A stretch of 64,000 nucleotides of DNA from an uncultured Clostridia bacterium. Lineage in GTDB: Bacteria; Bacillota; Clostridia; Christensenellales; Borkfalkiaceae. A program made the translations under genes and the position numbers. Of this stretch, positions 20,070-31,204 are shown one piece after another. Numbering within the stretch: position 1 is the stretch's first letter; every line of letters begins with the position of its first letter. The notes beneath the pieces are model-generated. The model was not told the DNA's origin. It did not search any database and saw nothing but the letters and a program-made list of their open reading frames with translations. The stretch is taken from NCBI GenBank assembly GCA_904374385.1, contig CAJFGA010000001.1:36666-100665 (forward strand), written 5' to 3'.

Positions 20070-23000
20070 TTATGCGACCGTATCGCCGCCGAGCTTGCTT
20101 TCCACTTCGGAAAGTTTGACGGACACGATCTTCGAGACGCCCTTTTCCTCCATCGTGACGCCGAACAGGCAGTCCGCCTTTTCCATGGTGGGCTTTCTGT
20201 GGGTGATGACGATGAACTGCGTCTCTTTGGCGAATTTTTTCAAAAATTGGGCAAATTTGTCGACGTTCGCTTCGTCGAGCGCCGCCTCGATTTCGTCGAG
20301 CACACAGAAGGGCATGGGACGGAGCATCAGGATGGCGAACAGGATGGCGATCGCCGTCAGCGCGCGTTCGCCGCCCGAAAGAAGGGAAATCTTGGTCAGT
20401 TTTTTCCCCGGAGGGCAGGCGACGATCTCGACGCCCGCGGAGAGGGGATCGTCCGTTTCGGAATAGTCCATCTGCAATTCCGCTTTGCCGCCGCCGAACA
20501 GTTCTCTGAATAGTTTTTTGAAATTCTCGTTGATCTGGTCAAAGCCCGCGTCGAACTGCTTCTGCATCTCCCCTTTCAGTTCTTCGAGAGCGGCGCTCGT
20601 GTCGTCGATGCCCTTCTGCACGTCGTCGCGCTGGGTGCACATCTCCTCGTACTGCGCGGCGAGCGCCTCGTATTCTTCGAGGGCGTTGTGATTGATCGCG
20701 CCGAGGGCGTTGATCTCGCGCTTCAGGCGGTTGACGAGCGTCTGTCCCTCTTTGGGGTCAAAGTTTTCGTCTTTATATTGCAGGCACGTTTCGTATGTTT
20801 CTTGATATTCCTCATCGATGCGCGCCTGTAAATTTTCCAATTCCGAATCAATCTTGGTCAATTCGATCTCCTGGCGGTGGCGCTGCTCGGAAAGTGCGTC
20901 GATTTTCTCCTGTGCAGCGCGGCTCTTCGCCATAACGCTTTCCAGTGCGCCGTTCAATCTCTCTTTATCGCGCAGGAGAGCGTCCTTCCTTTCGCGCAGG
21001 GCATTCAGTTCGCTGCGCTGCTGCGGGGTGAGCGCCGTTTTTTCCGCCATTGCTTCGAGGTCTTCCACAGTCGCTGCGATGCTTTGAATATTGGCGGCGC
21101 TGTCTGCGATCTTAGCCGTCAGTTCTTCCCGCTCGCGCACGAGGCGCTCGCAAGTTCCGTTTTCTCCTTCCATCGCGGCGCGGTACTGCGCGATGTACAC
21201 ATGCAGCACATTGAGGCGCAGATTGCGTTCGCCCAGCTCGGATTTCAGCTTGTCGTATTCCGCCTTGCGCTTTTCCGACTCTTCATCGGCGGCGCTCTTC
21301 ATCTTGGCGATCTTTTCCTCCCCTTCGGAAGAGGTGGAAAAGGCGGTATCGATGCCCTTCATGCGCTCGTACAGCATGGCGAGCGAGCCTTCCTGCGTTT
21401 TGAGAGAGTTTTCGTCTTCGGCCAGTTTCTGCGAAAGGGACTGCCTTTTTTCTTCGAGCGCGGCGATCTTGGCGCGCGCTTCCTGAAAGCTCTCGCGCAG
21501 CGTTTCCATCTCGCCGGCCGCTTTCGCCTTTTTTTCTTCGAGCGCGGCGCGGGCGGCCGTCAATTTTTTGACTTCCGCCTCGGCGGCAGATATTTCTTTA
21601 GAAGTCTCTTCGATCTTGCGCTCGTTGGCGAGCAAATTGCCGCTGTCTGCGCGGCGGGATCCGCCCGTCATCGAGCCGGAGGTAGAGATGACGTCTCCGT
21701 CCAGCGTAACGATGCGGAAGGCATGCGGATATTTTTTTGCGATTTCGTTCGCGTTTGCAATGTTGTCCGCGATCAGCGTGTTGCCGATAAGGTTGTAAAT
21801 GACGTTGTCGTAATACGGATCGTAACGGACAAGTTCGTTGGCGAGGCCGACGGCGCCCTTTTCTTTGAGGGCGCGGCGGGTATACTCCGTTTCGTAGCGC
21901 GGCTTCAGCGAAGGGACAGGCAAAAAAGTGACCGATCCGCCGCGCGTCTTTTTCAGATATTCGATGAGCCAGCGCGCGTCGTCGCTCGATCCGGTGACGA
22001 TGTTCTGCATGGCGCCGCCGAACGCCGTTTCAATGGCGACTTCGTACTTTTCGTCGCATTTGACGATGTCGGCGATGACCCCTTTGATACGTTTGGCGAT
22101 CTCGGGATTGTTCCGGCTGTCGCCCATCAGTTTTTTGACCGAAAATTTATAGCCTTCAAAATCTTCCTTAATATTCAGATAGAAGCGCCTGCGATCTTGC
22201 AGGGCGGAAATGCGCGCATTCGCCTGAAAGATCTTTTCCGAAAGAGCGTCCGACTCGGCATTGACCGCAGCGATCTCCCCTTCCTTGGCAGCCTTGGTAT
22301 CCTTTTCCCGCGCGACGTAATCGATCAGCTCGTTATACCAATCTTCGCACTCGGCGAGAGATTTTTTGCCCGCGCCGATCTCTTCCTTCAATTTTTCCGC
22401 CGCCGCCGCGATCTCGGCGATGCGCTCTTCGACCGCCTCTTTCTTTGCGGACAGCGTGCCGATGTTCTGCCGGATCTCGGAAAGGTTTTCGATCGTATCG
22501 ATGACGCTCTTCTGCGAGCGGTCGGAAAGTTCTTCGTATTCGGAAAGTTTCGCATTGTACTCGGCGACTTCTCCGTCGAGCACGGAAATTTCCTTTTCCG
22601 CATCGGCGATCTTGGCGCGAAGCCCCGCCGCAGCCTGCTCCGCCGCCGAAGATTCTCGCTCGATCTCCTGTAAGCGAAGGGTGCCGTCCTCGATAAATTT
22701 TTCGCTGTTTTCGCGCTGCTCCCGGAAAAAGCCGATGCGCTCGCGCAAAACTTTGACGTCGCCCTCCTTCTTTTCGAGGTCTACGGTATATTTCAGAATG
22801 CTTTCATTGAGCTGCTGTAAGAGGGCGTCGCTTTCAGACACCTTGCGCCGATCTTCCTCGTACTGCGTTTCCAGCCGCTCGACCTCCTCCCTGCCCGCGT
22901 CGATGGCGGCTTGCAGCGAGTCGAGCATGGCATGGATGGACGCGCGCGCCGATGCGGCGTTATCGTGCTTATATATGTAGAGGTTGATCTCGGCATTTTT

Positions 23001-23669
23001 CAGCAGGCCGTATAATTCGTTGTAGCGCTTGGTCTTTTCCGCCTGTTTGGCGAGCGGATGGAGCATGCGCTCCACTTCGCTGATGCGCTGCAAAAAAATG
23101 TTGAGATTATTATAAGAATTGGAAAGCCTGCGCTCGATGTCCTGCCGCCGCGATTTGAAGACGATGATGCCCGTCGCCTCTTCGAAGATCGCGCGCCTGT
23201 CCTCCGGCTTGGCATTCATGATCTGTTCGATCTTACCCTGCCCGATGATGGAATATCCCTCCTTGCCGAGGCCGACGTTGTGCAGCCTGTCCACGATATC
23301 CTTCATGCGGCAGGGCTGCTTGTTGATCAGATACTCGCTCTCGCCGCTGCGGAAAAGCCGCCTCGTCATGGCGACTTCGTCGTAGTCGAGATCGGCAAAC
23401 ATGCGGGTAGAATTGTCGAATGTGAGCGTCACTTCGCAAAAAGACTGGCTCTTGCGCGTTTGCGTGCCGCCGAAAATGACGTCTTGCATGCTCGAACCGC
23501 GCATCGTCTTGGCCGACTGCTCGCCGAACACCCAGCGGATGGCATCCGCCACGTTGCTCTTGCCGCAGCCGTTCGGCCCCACAATGCAGGTGACGCCGTT
23601 ATCGAATTTTATTTCGGTTTTATCCGCAAAAGATTTGAAACCGTTGAGTTCGACTTTTTTGAAATTCAA
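20070..23669 (-). CDS. smc: Chromosome segregation protein SMC
   Basis: LNFKKVELNGFKSFADKTEIKF...GPNGCGKSNVADAIRWVFGEQSAKTMRG; coiled coils, hinge, C-terminal LSGGERALTAIAILFAILMLRPMPFCVLDEIEAALDEANV; probable TTG start at 23669. Confidence 0.97.
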   Translation of the reverse strand: MNFKKVELNGFKSFADKTEIKFDNGVTCIVGPNGCGKSNVADAIRWVFGEQSAKTMRGSSMQDVIFGGTQTRKSQSFCEVTLTFDNSTRMFADLDYDEVAMTRRLFRSGESEYLINKQPCRMKDIVDRLHNVGLGKEGYSIIGQGKIEQIMNAKPEDRRAIFEEATGIIVFKSRRQDIERRLSNSYNNLNIFLQRISEVERMLHPLAKQAEKTKRYNELYGLLKNAEINLYIYKHDNAASARASIHAMLDSLQAAIDAGREEVERLETQYEEDRRKVSESDALLQQLNESILKYTVDLEKKEGDVKVLRERIGFFREQRENSEKFIEDGTLRLQEIERESSAAEQAAAGLRAKIADAEKEISVLDGEVAEYNAKLSEYEELSDRSQKSVIDTIENLSEIRQNIGTLSAKKEAVEERIAEIAAAAEKLKEEIGAGKKSLAECEDWYNELIDYVAREKDTKAAKEGEIAAVNAESDALSEKIFQANARISALQDRRRFYLNIKEDFEGYKFSVKKLMGDSRNNPEIAKRIKGVIADIVKCDEKYEVAIETAFGGAMQNIVTGSSDDARWLIEYLKKTRGGSVTFLPVPSLKPRYETEYTRRALKEKGAVGLANELVRYDPYYDNVIYNLIGNTLIADNIANANEIAKKYPHAFRIVTLDGDVISTSGSMTGGSRRADSGNLLANERKIEETSKEISAAEAEVKKLTAARAALEEKKAKAAGEMETLRESFQEARAKIAALEEKRQSLSQKLAEDENSLKTQEGSLAMLYERMKGIDTAFSTSSEGEEKIAKMKSAADEESEKRKAEYDKLKSELGERNLRLNVLHVYIAQYRAAMEGENGTCERLVREREELTAKIADSAANIQSIAATVEDLEAMAEKTALTPQQRSELNALRERKDALLRDKERLNGALESVMAKSRAAQEKIDALSEQRHRQEIELTKIDSELENLQARIDEEYQETYETCLQYKDENFDPKEGQTLVNRLKREINALGAINHNALEEYEALAAQYEEMCTQRDDVQKGIDDTSAALEELKGEMQKQFDAGFDQINENFKKLFRELFGGGKAELQMDYSETDDPLSAGVEIVACPPGKKLTKISLLSGGERALTAIAILFAILMLRPMPFCVLDEIEAALDEANVDKFAQFLKKFAKETQFIVITHRKPTMEKADCLFGVTMEEKGVSKIVSVKLSEVESKLGGDTVA

Positions 23670-23670
23670 A

Positions 23671-24342
23671 TCAGTTCTCCCCCGATGGATTTTGTAATTG
23701 AAAGAGAAGGGCGCGGGCGGCAGCCTTTTCCGCCTCTGCCTTGCTGTGCCCTTTGCCGAAAGCAGCCCTGCCGGCGCCCTCGGCGCATACGGTAAACAGG
23801 GGCGCATGGGGCGCGCCCTCCGTTTTGACGACGGTGTAAACCGTCTTTTCCTGCCCGCGCGCCTGCAAAAATTCCTGCAATTCGCCCTTGAAATTGCGCG
23901 ATTCGCCCTCTTTTAAGAGGAGCGGCGCGAGAAAGCGTCTGACAACTTTTTCCGCCTCCTCCATGCCGCCGTCGAGATAGATGCCCGCGACGATCGCCTC
24001 GAACAGGCTGGAAATCGCCTTTGCGTTCGGTGCGGAGCCGGAAAACAACAAAAACCGATCCAGGCCGGCGTGCACGATACAATCTTTCAGCGGGGCTTCC
24101 GAAACGAGCTTCTGCCGCCGTTCGGTCATCCGGCCCTCGCTTTCGCCTTCGGACGCATACAACGCTTTCGCGACGAGAAAGCCGAGTACGGCATCGCCCA
24201 AAAACTCCAGGCGCTCGTTGCTTTCCGTCTTGTGGACGTTGGCATAAGAGGCGTGGGTAAAGCACGCACTGAGCAGCGCCTTATCGGCAAAGGTATACCC
24301 TATGATTTTTTCGATTTCGGCCGCGTCACGATTCGGAAGCAC
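23671..24342 (-). CDS. rnc: Ribonuclease III
   Basis: LLSACFTHASYANVHKTESNERLEFLGDAVLGFLVAKALY signature plus C-terminal dsRBD. Confidence 0.97.
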   Translation of the reverse strand: MLPNRDAAEIEKIIGYTFADKALLSACFTHASYANVHKTESNERLEFLGDAVLGFLVAKALYASEGESEGRMTERRQKLVSEAPLKDCIVHAGLDRFLLFSGSAPNAKAISSLFEAIVAGIYLDGGMEEAEKVVRRFLAPLLLKEGESRNFKGELQEFLQARGQEKTVYTVVKTEGAPHAPLFTVCAEGAGRAAFGKGHSKAEAEKAAARALLFQLQNPSGEN

Positions 24343-25360
24343 CGATCGCCTCCAGATCTACGCCGGCGAGCATCTCTTTGATGCTGCCGATGATGTTATT
24401 GTCCGCCGCCTCTTTCGCCTGCAAAAGGGATGCGCAGATGGAATCCGCCTTGCTCGACCCGTGCGACTTGACGACGACCTTATCGATGCCCAAAAGCACC
24501 GCCCCTCCGTATTTGTTGTAGTCCATGACCTTTTTGATCTTTTTGAAGGTCGGGCGCATAAACAGCGCATAGCCGAGCTTTGCCATAAAGGAGGAGGAAA
24601 TATACTTTTTAATGATCTTCATGACGGCGGCGGCTGTACCCTCCGTCGTTTTGAGGGCAATGTTGCCCGAAAACCCGTCGCATACGGCGACGTCAATATC
24701 GCCGCTCATGATATCGCGCCCCTCCACGTTGCCCACAAAGCGGATGCCGGGCAGCGTTTTGAGAAGCTCGTGCGCTTCTTGATGGAGAGGATCCCCCTTA
24801 TGATCTTCCGTGCCGTTGGTCACCAACCCCACGCGCGGCTCTTTCACGCCGAATGCGCGCGCATACGCCGTGCCCATGATGGCAAAATGGCAAAGATTGA
24901 CGGGCTTGCATTCCGCATTCGCGCCCGCATCGATGATATAGACCTTCCCCTCCTGGGCGGTGGGGAGCGCGGGGCAGACGGCGGGGCGGGAAATGCCGCG
25001 GATGCGGCCCACGCGCAGGAGCGCACCGGTAAGCACGGCACCCGTAGATCCGGCCGAAACGAACCCTTTCGCATCGTCGTCCTCTTTGAGCATTTTGAGC
25101 GCGACTACGAGAGAGGAATCCTTCTTTTGCCGGATGGCTGCCGTAGGTACGTCGTCGTTGGTGATGACTTCGGAACAATTTACGACTTCCAAGCGCGCCT
25201 TATCGTAAGTAAGCCCCGCAAGAACGGCGGAAATTTTTCCTTCGTCGCCCGTGAGAACAACTTTCAGTTCCTTTTCAGCCTGCAGCGCCGCGACGGCGCC
25301 CTTTACGATCTCCTCGGGGGCGTTGTCTCCGCCCATCGCGTCCAATATGATTTTCGTCAT
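24326..25360 (-). CDS. plsX: Phosphate acyltransferase PlsX
   Basis: MTKIILDAMGGDNAPEEIVKGAVAAL. Confidence 0.96.
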   Translation of the reverse strand: MTKIILDAMGGDNAPEEIVKGAVAALQAEKELKVVLTGDEGKISAVLAGLTYDKARLEVVNCSEVITNDDVPTAAIRQKKDSSLVVALKMLKEDDDAKGFVSAGSTGAVLTGALLRVGRIRGISRPAVCPALPTAQEGKVYIIDAGANAECKPVNLCHFAIMGTAYARAFGVKEPRVGLVTNGTEDHKGDPLHQEAHELLKTLPGIRFVGNVEGRDIMSGDIDVAVCDGFSGNIALKTTEGTAAAVMKIIKKYISSSFMAKLGYALFMRPTFKKIKKVMDYNKYGGAVLLGIDKVVVKSHGSSKADSICASLLQAKEAADNNIIGSIKEMLAGVDLEAIGASES

Positions 25361-25690
25361 AAAAAACTTCTCCTCGCTCTGTTCATGCATTTCTCTCGCA
25401 AAGGCGCTGCGAAACGCCGTGATTTGATAGACAACCTTTGTTCGCCGACATAAAGTCGGCTCTGCAATGTTTTTCTCTCTGCGAAAATTTTGAAGGGCTT
25501 TCATATTAAAACTATTTTCGCATCCACTCTTTTTCGGCAACCCACTGCCTCACAGAAGGGGTGAATGTCCGCGGTTCAATATTATGTGTGCCCTTAAAAA
25601 TCGCGGACAGAGGGGGAAAGCCGCACGGGTTTCCCCTCAAATCACGAAAATCCGCAGGCGTCAGCACGCCGAGAATTTTGTGAAAATTTT

Positions 25691-27073
25691 TTAATACTCC
25701 AAATTTCCCACTGTTCTCGGGAAGGGCAGAACGTCGCGGATGTTGGCAATGCCCGTGAGGTACATGATCATCCTCTCAAAGCCCAAGCCAAAGCCCGAAT
25801 GCACGGTGCCGCCGTATTTGCGGAGATTTAAATACCAATCGTAATCCGCGGGGTTCAAGTTCATTTCCTTCATACGAGCGAGCAACACATCTTCCCGCTC
25901 TTCCCTCTGCGAACCGCCGATCAATTCCCCGATGCCCGGCACGAGCAAATCGGCAGCGGCCACCGTCTTCCCGTCGTCGTTAAGGCGCATGTAAAACGCC
26001 TTGATCTCCTTCGGGTAATCGGTGAGAAAGACCGGTTTTTTATATACCTGCTCGGTCAGATACCGCTCATGCTCGCTCTGCAGGTCGCATCCCCAATACA
26101 CGGGAAATTCGAATTTTTCTTTGACTTTTTCCAAAATTTTGATCGCCTCGGTATACGTAAGGCGGACAAATTCGTTTTCCGACACGTTTTTCAGACGTTC
26201 TACCAGCCCTTTATCCACAAAGCTGTTCAAAAATTCGATCTCTGCGGGGCATGTTTCCATGACGTGGCGGATGATCGCTTTGACCATCGCTTCCGCGACG
26301 TCCATATCCCCTTCGAGGTCGCAAAAAGACATTTCCGGCTCGATCATCCAAAACTCCGCCGCGTGGCGGGTCGTGTTGGAACGCTCTGCGCGGAAGGTCG
26401 GGCCGAAAGTATACACGTCGGAAAACGCCATGGCGAACGTTTCCGCATTGAGCTGCCCGGATACGGTCAGAGCAGCCCTTTTGCCGAAAAAGTCCTTTTT
26501 ATAATCGACATCGCCCTTTATCTGATCCAATTCGAGCGTGGTCACTTGAAACATCGCGCCGGCGCCCTCGCAGTCGCTGCCCGTGATGATGGGCGTATGC
26601 ACATACACGAAGCCCCTTTCGTTAAAAAATTTATGGATGGCAAACGCTGCCTCGCTGCGGATGCGGAACACGGCGTTGAAAGTATTCGTGCGCGGACGGA
26701 GATAGGCGATCTCGCGCAAAAATTCGAGGGAATGCCTCTTTTTTTGCAGCGGATAGTCGGGCGAAGAAGCGCCCATGACGGAGATCTTTTCCGCCTTGAT
26801 CTCGAAGGGCTGTTTGTTTTCGGGCGTCAGAACGACCTTCCCTTCGACGACGAGGCTCGCCCCCACGTTTTGGCGGGCGATCTCATCATAATTGGCGAGG
26901 AATTCCCGCTCGAAAACGACCTGCACGTTTTTAAAGCAGCTGCCGTCGTTCAGCTCGATAAAGCCGAAAGACTTGCCGTCTCGCAGCGTTCTGACCCAGC
27001 CGCAGACGATGACGCTCTTGCCGCCGAAATCGGACGGCGCGCCGTAGATTTGCTTGATGGTTGTCCGTTTCAT
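25691..27073 (-). CDS. asnS: Asparagine-tRNA ligase
   Basis: [27 protein letters not shown]; class II motifs [51 protein letters not shown]. Confidence 0.96.
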   Translation of the reverse strand: MKRTTIKQIYGAPSDFGGKSVIVCGWVRTLRDGKSFGFIELNDGSCFKNVQVVFEREFLANYDEIARQNVGASLVVEGKVVLTPENKQPFEIKAEKISVMGASSPDYPLQKKRHSLEFLREIAYLRPRTNTFNAVFRIRSEAAFAIHKFFNERGFVYVHTPIITGSDCEGAGAMFQVTTLELDQIKGDVDYKKDFFGKRAALTVSGQLNAETFAMAFSDVYTFGPTFRAERSNTTRHAAEFWMIEPEMSFCDLEGDMDVAEAMVKAIIRHVMETCPAEIEFLNSFVDKGLVERLKNVSENEFVRLTYTEAIKILEKVKEKFEFPVYWGCDLQSEHERYLTEQVYKKPVFLTDYPKEIKAFYMRLNDDGKTVAAADLLVPGIGELIGGSQREEREDVLLARMKEMNLNPADYDWYLNLRKYGGTVHSGFGLGFERMIMYLTGIANIRDVLPFPRTVGNLEY

Positions 27074-27214
27074 CCTACACCTCCGAAAACAGAAGGATCG
27101 TTTTTGCTTTTAATTTCCTTTTATTCTATCAAATTCGGGGGAAAATATCAAGTATATTTTGTCGGAAAACAAAAATCGCAAAAGACGCCCTTTTGCCGTG
27201 AAACATTGTAAAAA

Positions 27215-27244
27215 CATCCGCCGCGCAAAATTGCGCGGCGGATG
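27215..27244 (-). terminator. Terminator after the 27277-28449 gene
   Basis: CATCCGCCGCGCAA AA TTGCGCGGCGGATG perfect inverted repeat. Confidence 0.75.
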
Positions 27245-27276
27245 CTCGATTTCGTATCTATTTTGCGGCAGGCGCT

Positions 27277-28449
27277 TTATTTTGTGGCGTCCGCCGCCGC
27301 GGCTTCCTGCCGGACGGCGCTTTCGGCAAGGCTCTTGGCAAAGCATTTCCTGCGCTTGACGACTTTCTTTTCCATCGTGCTCCACTGCGACTGTACCGCG
27401 GTATTGGAGATGAGTTCCGGATTAGACTCCACCTTTTCGATCTTATCTTCCAAAATATTTTGCATGATGCGCGCGATCATGAGCGAGTTGATGCCCGTCT
27501 TTTGATAATCGGGCCGGACGGCGATGAGCGCCATCTCCAATTCCTTCGGGCGGCGGATCGCCTTAAGCACCCGGATAAATCCGAAGGGCAGCATGCGGCC
27601 CTTGCTCTTTTGGATCGCCTCACACAGGGACGGCAGCATGACCGCCATGCCCACGACCTCGTCCTTATCGTTGACGAGCATGGAAAAATAGCGGGGGTTG
27701 ATGGCGGTGGCAAACTGCGCGAGTATGCCGTCAACCACTTTTCCCTCGACTGCCACATAGCAGTCGAGCGAGGCGTACGCCTCGTTGACCATAGCGAGCG
27801 CCTTATGGCCGTAGCGTTTGATGAGTTTGGGCATCGGCGCCGTTTCAGATACTTCATGCACATGAAATTTTTCGCGGATGCGGTCTGCAATGCGCGCTAT
27901 GCGCTCGTCTGTCTTTTCGGGGATGACAAAGTCGTATTCGAGCCATTCGCTTTCATCCGTAAAACCCTGCGCCTTGACCAATTTTTCATAATACGGATAA
28001 TTATAATTGGTACAATATGTAGCGCGGCGGTCAAAACCGTAAGTCAAAAGACCTTCCCTGTCCTGATCGTTGAATCCCCATGGCCCGTGTATGGTATCCA
28101 TGCCGCGTTCGCAGCCGAACGCCTCCACCGCGCCGAGAAGCGCGGCTGCGACTTGCTCGTCGTCAATGCAGTCAAAGCGGGAAAAGCGGATACACTTTTT
28201 GCCGGAAACGCGATTATATTTATTTTGGATGATGCCCGCGATGCGCCCTGCGAGAGCGCCGTCCTTATAGGCGAGATAGCAGCGGAGTTCGCAGTCGGCA
28301 AGATTGGCATTTTTATTCGGATCGGCGATATTCACTTCGTCCGAATAAAAAGACGGCACATAAAAAGAACAATTTTTATAGAGCAGCAGCGGATATTCCG
28401 CGAAAACGCGCATATCCTTCCTCGATTTGACCTGCCGAATTTCTATCAT
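27277..28449 (-). CDS. GNAT-like N-acetyltransferase / hypothetical
   Basis: MIEIRQVKSRKDMRVFAEYPLLLYKNCSFYVPSFYSDEVNIADPNKNANLADCELRCYLAYKDGALAGRIAGIIQNKYN. Confidence 0.6.
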   Translation of the reverse strand: MIEIRQVKSRKDMRVFAEYPLLLYKNCSFYVPSFYSDEVNIADPNKNANLADCELRCYLAYKDGALAGRIAGIIQNKYNRVSGKKCIRFSRFDCIDDEQVAAALLGAVEAFGCERGMDTIHGPWGFNDQDREGLLTYGFDRRATYCTNYNYPYYEKLVKAQGFTDESEWLEYDFVIPEKTDERIARIADRIREKFHVHEVSETAPMPKLIKRYGHKALAMVNEAYASLDCYVAVEGKVVDGILAQFATAINPRYFSMLVNDKDEVVGMAVMLPSLCEAIQKSKGRMLPFGFIRVLKAIRRPKELEMALIAVRPDYQKTGINSLMIARIMQNILEDKIEKVESNPELISNTAVQSQWSTMEKKVVKRRKCFAKSLAESAVRQEAAAADATK

Positions 28450-28618
28450 AAAAAATCCTCCTGCGGATGGAATTTCTTTCGACTGCATTGTACCACGTTC
28501 GGCAAAACTTTGCAATCGTTTGTAAAATATTCTTTACAATTTTGCACGCCAAATGCGGCAATTCTTCCCTTTTTATCGCAGTATAAGGGATAATTTTTGA
28601 AAATCATTCAATTTTTTG

Positions 28619-29899
28619 TTAAGAGATCGTAAAGTTCCGCGCGAGATCGTCCCGCTCCTCGGCCGGTTTGGGCAATACGCCGCGCACGGGCGCATAGCGG
28701 TCGGAACGAATGCGCTTTTTTTCGACGGCGACGCCGTTTTTGTACTTGACGAGATAGCCGCAGCTGGTCAGGCCCTGCTTGGGATCGCGCAGTTTTGCAT
28801 TTTCCCCTTCCGCATATTCAGGCTCCGGCGGCGGCAGCATTCCCGTTACGACGCTCTCTCGGCGGTAGGTATAGGCGCTCTTTTTGCCGTACAGAGATAC
28901 CGTGATCTTTCCGTTTTTGACATCGCAGATCATGTAGACGGGAAACGCCGTGCCGTTTATAAAGCGAAGATCTGCGTTTTTGCCGCTGACCATCGCATCG
29001 AAAGACGGTTCGACATAACCGACGGACAAACTGTGCGGATGATATTCGACGATCTGCATCCCCGCAAGCAGGGCGGCATTGTAGACGGTCGTACTCGCCT
29101 GGCACACCCCGCCGCCCACACCGGCGACAAAATCGCCCTCAAAGATGATCGGCGCCTCGCAAAATCCGTTCGCCTTGGTGCGCTCGCCGACGGCGGCATT
29201 GAAAGAAAATTCCTCTCCCGCCCCGATCACGGTGCCGCTCAGTTTTTTGCCCGCCAAAGCGATGTTGCGCGCCCTGCCCGCCGCCGCGGCGTTAAATTTA
29301 GTGGAAAAGGATGCGAGCAGGCAGGTCAGCTCTTTCAACTTGGCGATGGTGATGCGCGCGGGGGTGCGCGCCGTCTGCAGGCGGATCTCTCCCGAGCCGG
29401 TTTCCATCGCCTGCGATACCGCGCGCGAGAGTACGGCGCCGTCCAAATACCGTCCGCTCTTTTCCGCCCGAAAGGAAAACGGTTCGGCGGCAGAGGGCTG
29501 AAAGGACATCTGCGCGTCTTCGCTCCTCTGATAAAAATCGTCGCAAATGCCGCACAGCACCGCCTCTCCCCGCACGAGGTAATAGGTGATCGAAAGCGGG
29601 TGCGCGCCCCCCTTTTTTGCAGCGGCAAGCGCTGCCGCCATGTCCGTTTTGGCGTTGATTTCCGGATAACGATAGACGTATTTGCGCCCGTCGACGACGA
29701 TCGTAAGCTGTTTTTGAAGGAGTTCTCGCCTGAGCGATGCACGAACGGCCTCCTCTGCCTGTTCGTGCGTAAGCCCGGCAAGATCGACCCCGTTCACCGA
29801 AGCCCCCGAGGGAAAGCGCGCCGGGGCAAAAGCGCAGGAAATAAAAAGAACGCCCGCGATCAGCGCGAGCGACAGTATTTTTGTAAATTTTCCGCCCAT
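28619..29899 (-). CDS. VanW family protein
   Basis: GTVIGAGEEFSFNAAVGERTKANGFCEAPIIFEGDFVAGVGGGVCQASTTVYNAALLAGMQIVEYHPHSLSVGYV signature; N-terminal signal/TM. Confidence 0.9.
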   Translation of the reverse strand: MGGKFTKILSLALIAGVLFISCAFAPARFPSGASVNGVDLAGLTHEQAEEAVRASLRRELLQKQLTIVVDGRKYVYRYPEINAKTDMAAALAAAKKGGAHPLSITYYLVRGEAVLCGICDDFYQRSEDAQMSFQPSAAEPFSFRAEKSGRYLDGAVLSRAVSQAMETGSGEIRLQTARTPARITIAKLKELTCLLASFSTKFNAAAAGRARNIALAGKKLSGTVIGAGEEFSFNAAVGERTKANGFCEAPIIFEGDFVAGVGGGVCQASTTVYNAALLAGMQIVEYHPHSLSVGYVEPSFDAMVSGKNADLRFINGTAFPVYMICDVKNGKITVSLYGKKSAYTYRRESVVTGMLPPPEPEYAEGENAKLRDPKQGLTSCGYLVKYKNGVAVEKKRIRSDRYAPVRGVLPKPAEERDDLARNFTIS

Positions 29900-29978
29900 G
29901 GTATGACCTCTGTGACAGTATGCGCACGCACGCGGAAAATACAAGAGGGAGTTTTTGGCGGCACACGGCGGGGAGCAG

Positions 29979-31064
29979 TCAGCGCTTGATCGCACCGCCG
30001 ACGATGCGGATTTTATTGACTGTTTTGCCGAAAAGCACCTTTTCGGTATGGGTACAGGTAAGCACCGTCTGTACGCCGCCGAGGCGGGCGAGCAGTTTCC
30101 TGCGGCGGGGCAAGTCGAGTTCGCTCATCACGTCATCCAAGATCAGAACGGGGTACTCCCCCGCGTGATTTTTAAAAATTTCCAGTTCCGCGAGTTTGAT
30201 CGCGAGCGCCGCCGTGCGCGCCTGCCCCTGCGAGCCGTACACGCGCGCCTCTTCCCCTCCGATCAGAATTTTCAAATCGTCGCGGTGCGGCCCGGAGGCA
30301 GTAAAGCCGAGGCGGATATCCCGCTCGTAATTTGCTGCAAATTCTTCCGCAAGTTTCTTTTCCGTCTCCTCCCGGCTTGCGGGATACTTTTTTTCGGAAA
30401 AAATTTCCAATTTTTCGGCCCCGTCCGTCAAAAAAGCGTGCCGCTCCGCCGCGATCGGGGATAATTCTGCGATAAACTCCTGCCGCTTTTCGGCAATTTC
30501 CGCGGCATAGCGGCAAAGCTGCGCATCCCATACGGGCAGCGTTTCGAACACGAGTTCGAGGTCGCGGTTTTTAAGCAGGGCGTTGCGCTGTTCCAAAATT
30601 TTATTATAGCGGATGAGCGCCGTATAATAGCTTTTAGACATCTGCGAGATGGACACATTTAAAAAACGCCTGCGCTCGTCAGGGCCGTCCTGTACGAGGC
30701 GCAGCTCGGAAGGGCTGAAAAATACGCCGTTGATATTGCCCAAAAGATCGGCGTTCTTGCCGATCTTCATGCCGTTGATACGGATCTCGCGCCTGTTTTC
30801 GTAGATGTCCGCCTCGATATGCACCGAACCGAAGCGGCTCTCTGCATCGGCGCGGATAAAGGCTGCGGACTCACCCGCGCGGATGAGCTGCTTTTCCTTT
30901 TTGGCGCGCGGCGAAGTGCCCGTGCACAGGTAAAAGACCGCCTCGGCACAGTTGGTTTTGCCCTGCGCGTTCCTGCCGTACAGCACGTTTATGCCTTCGT
31001 CGAAGGTAAACGTCTCTTCCGCGTAATTTCTGAAATTTTTGAGGTACAGATTTTTTATTCTCAT
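29979..31064 (-). CDS. recF: DNA replication/repair protein RecF
   Basis: MRIKNLYLKNFRNYAEETFTFDEGINVLYGRNAQGKTNCAEAVFYL; SQGQARTAALAIKLAELEIF; PVLILDDVMSELD. Confidence 0.96.
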   Translation of the reverse strand: MRIKNLYLKNFRNYAEETFTFDEGINVLYGRNAQGKTNCAEAVFYLCTGTSPRAKKEKQLIRAGESAAFIRADAESRFGSVHIEADIYENRREIRINGMKIGKNADLLGNINGVFFSPSELRLVQDGPDERRRFLNVSISQMSKSYYTALIRYNKILEQRNALLKNRDLELVFETLPVWDAQLCRYAAEIAEKRQEFIAELSPIAAERHAFLTDGAEKLEIFSEKKYPASREETEKKLAEEFAANYERDIRLGFTASGPHRDDLKILIGGEEARVYGSQGQARTAALAIKLAELEIFKNHAGEYPVLILDDVMSELDLPRRRKLLARLGGVQTVLTCTHTEKVLFGKTVNKIRIVGGAIKR

Positions 31065-31204
31065 CTCTGTTTTGATTTGATTTTCTCGGCAAATTATATT
31101 ATAATGATATCCACCGATTTGTGCGGGGGGAATGGCCGGCGCGGCGGTGCTATACGCATATTATAGCAAATTTACGAAAAAAGATAAAGTGTTCAGAGGT
31201 ATTT

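Noticed and set aside
31065-31204. oriC between recF and dnaA
   Set aside because: No cluster of DnaA boxes (TTATCCACA) seen in the 140-bp spacer; the one perfect TTATCCACA I noticed lies inside asnS near 26.2 kb; GC skew not computed
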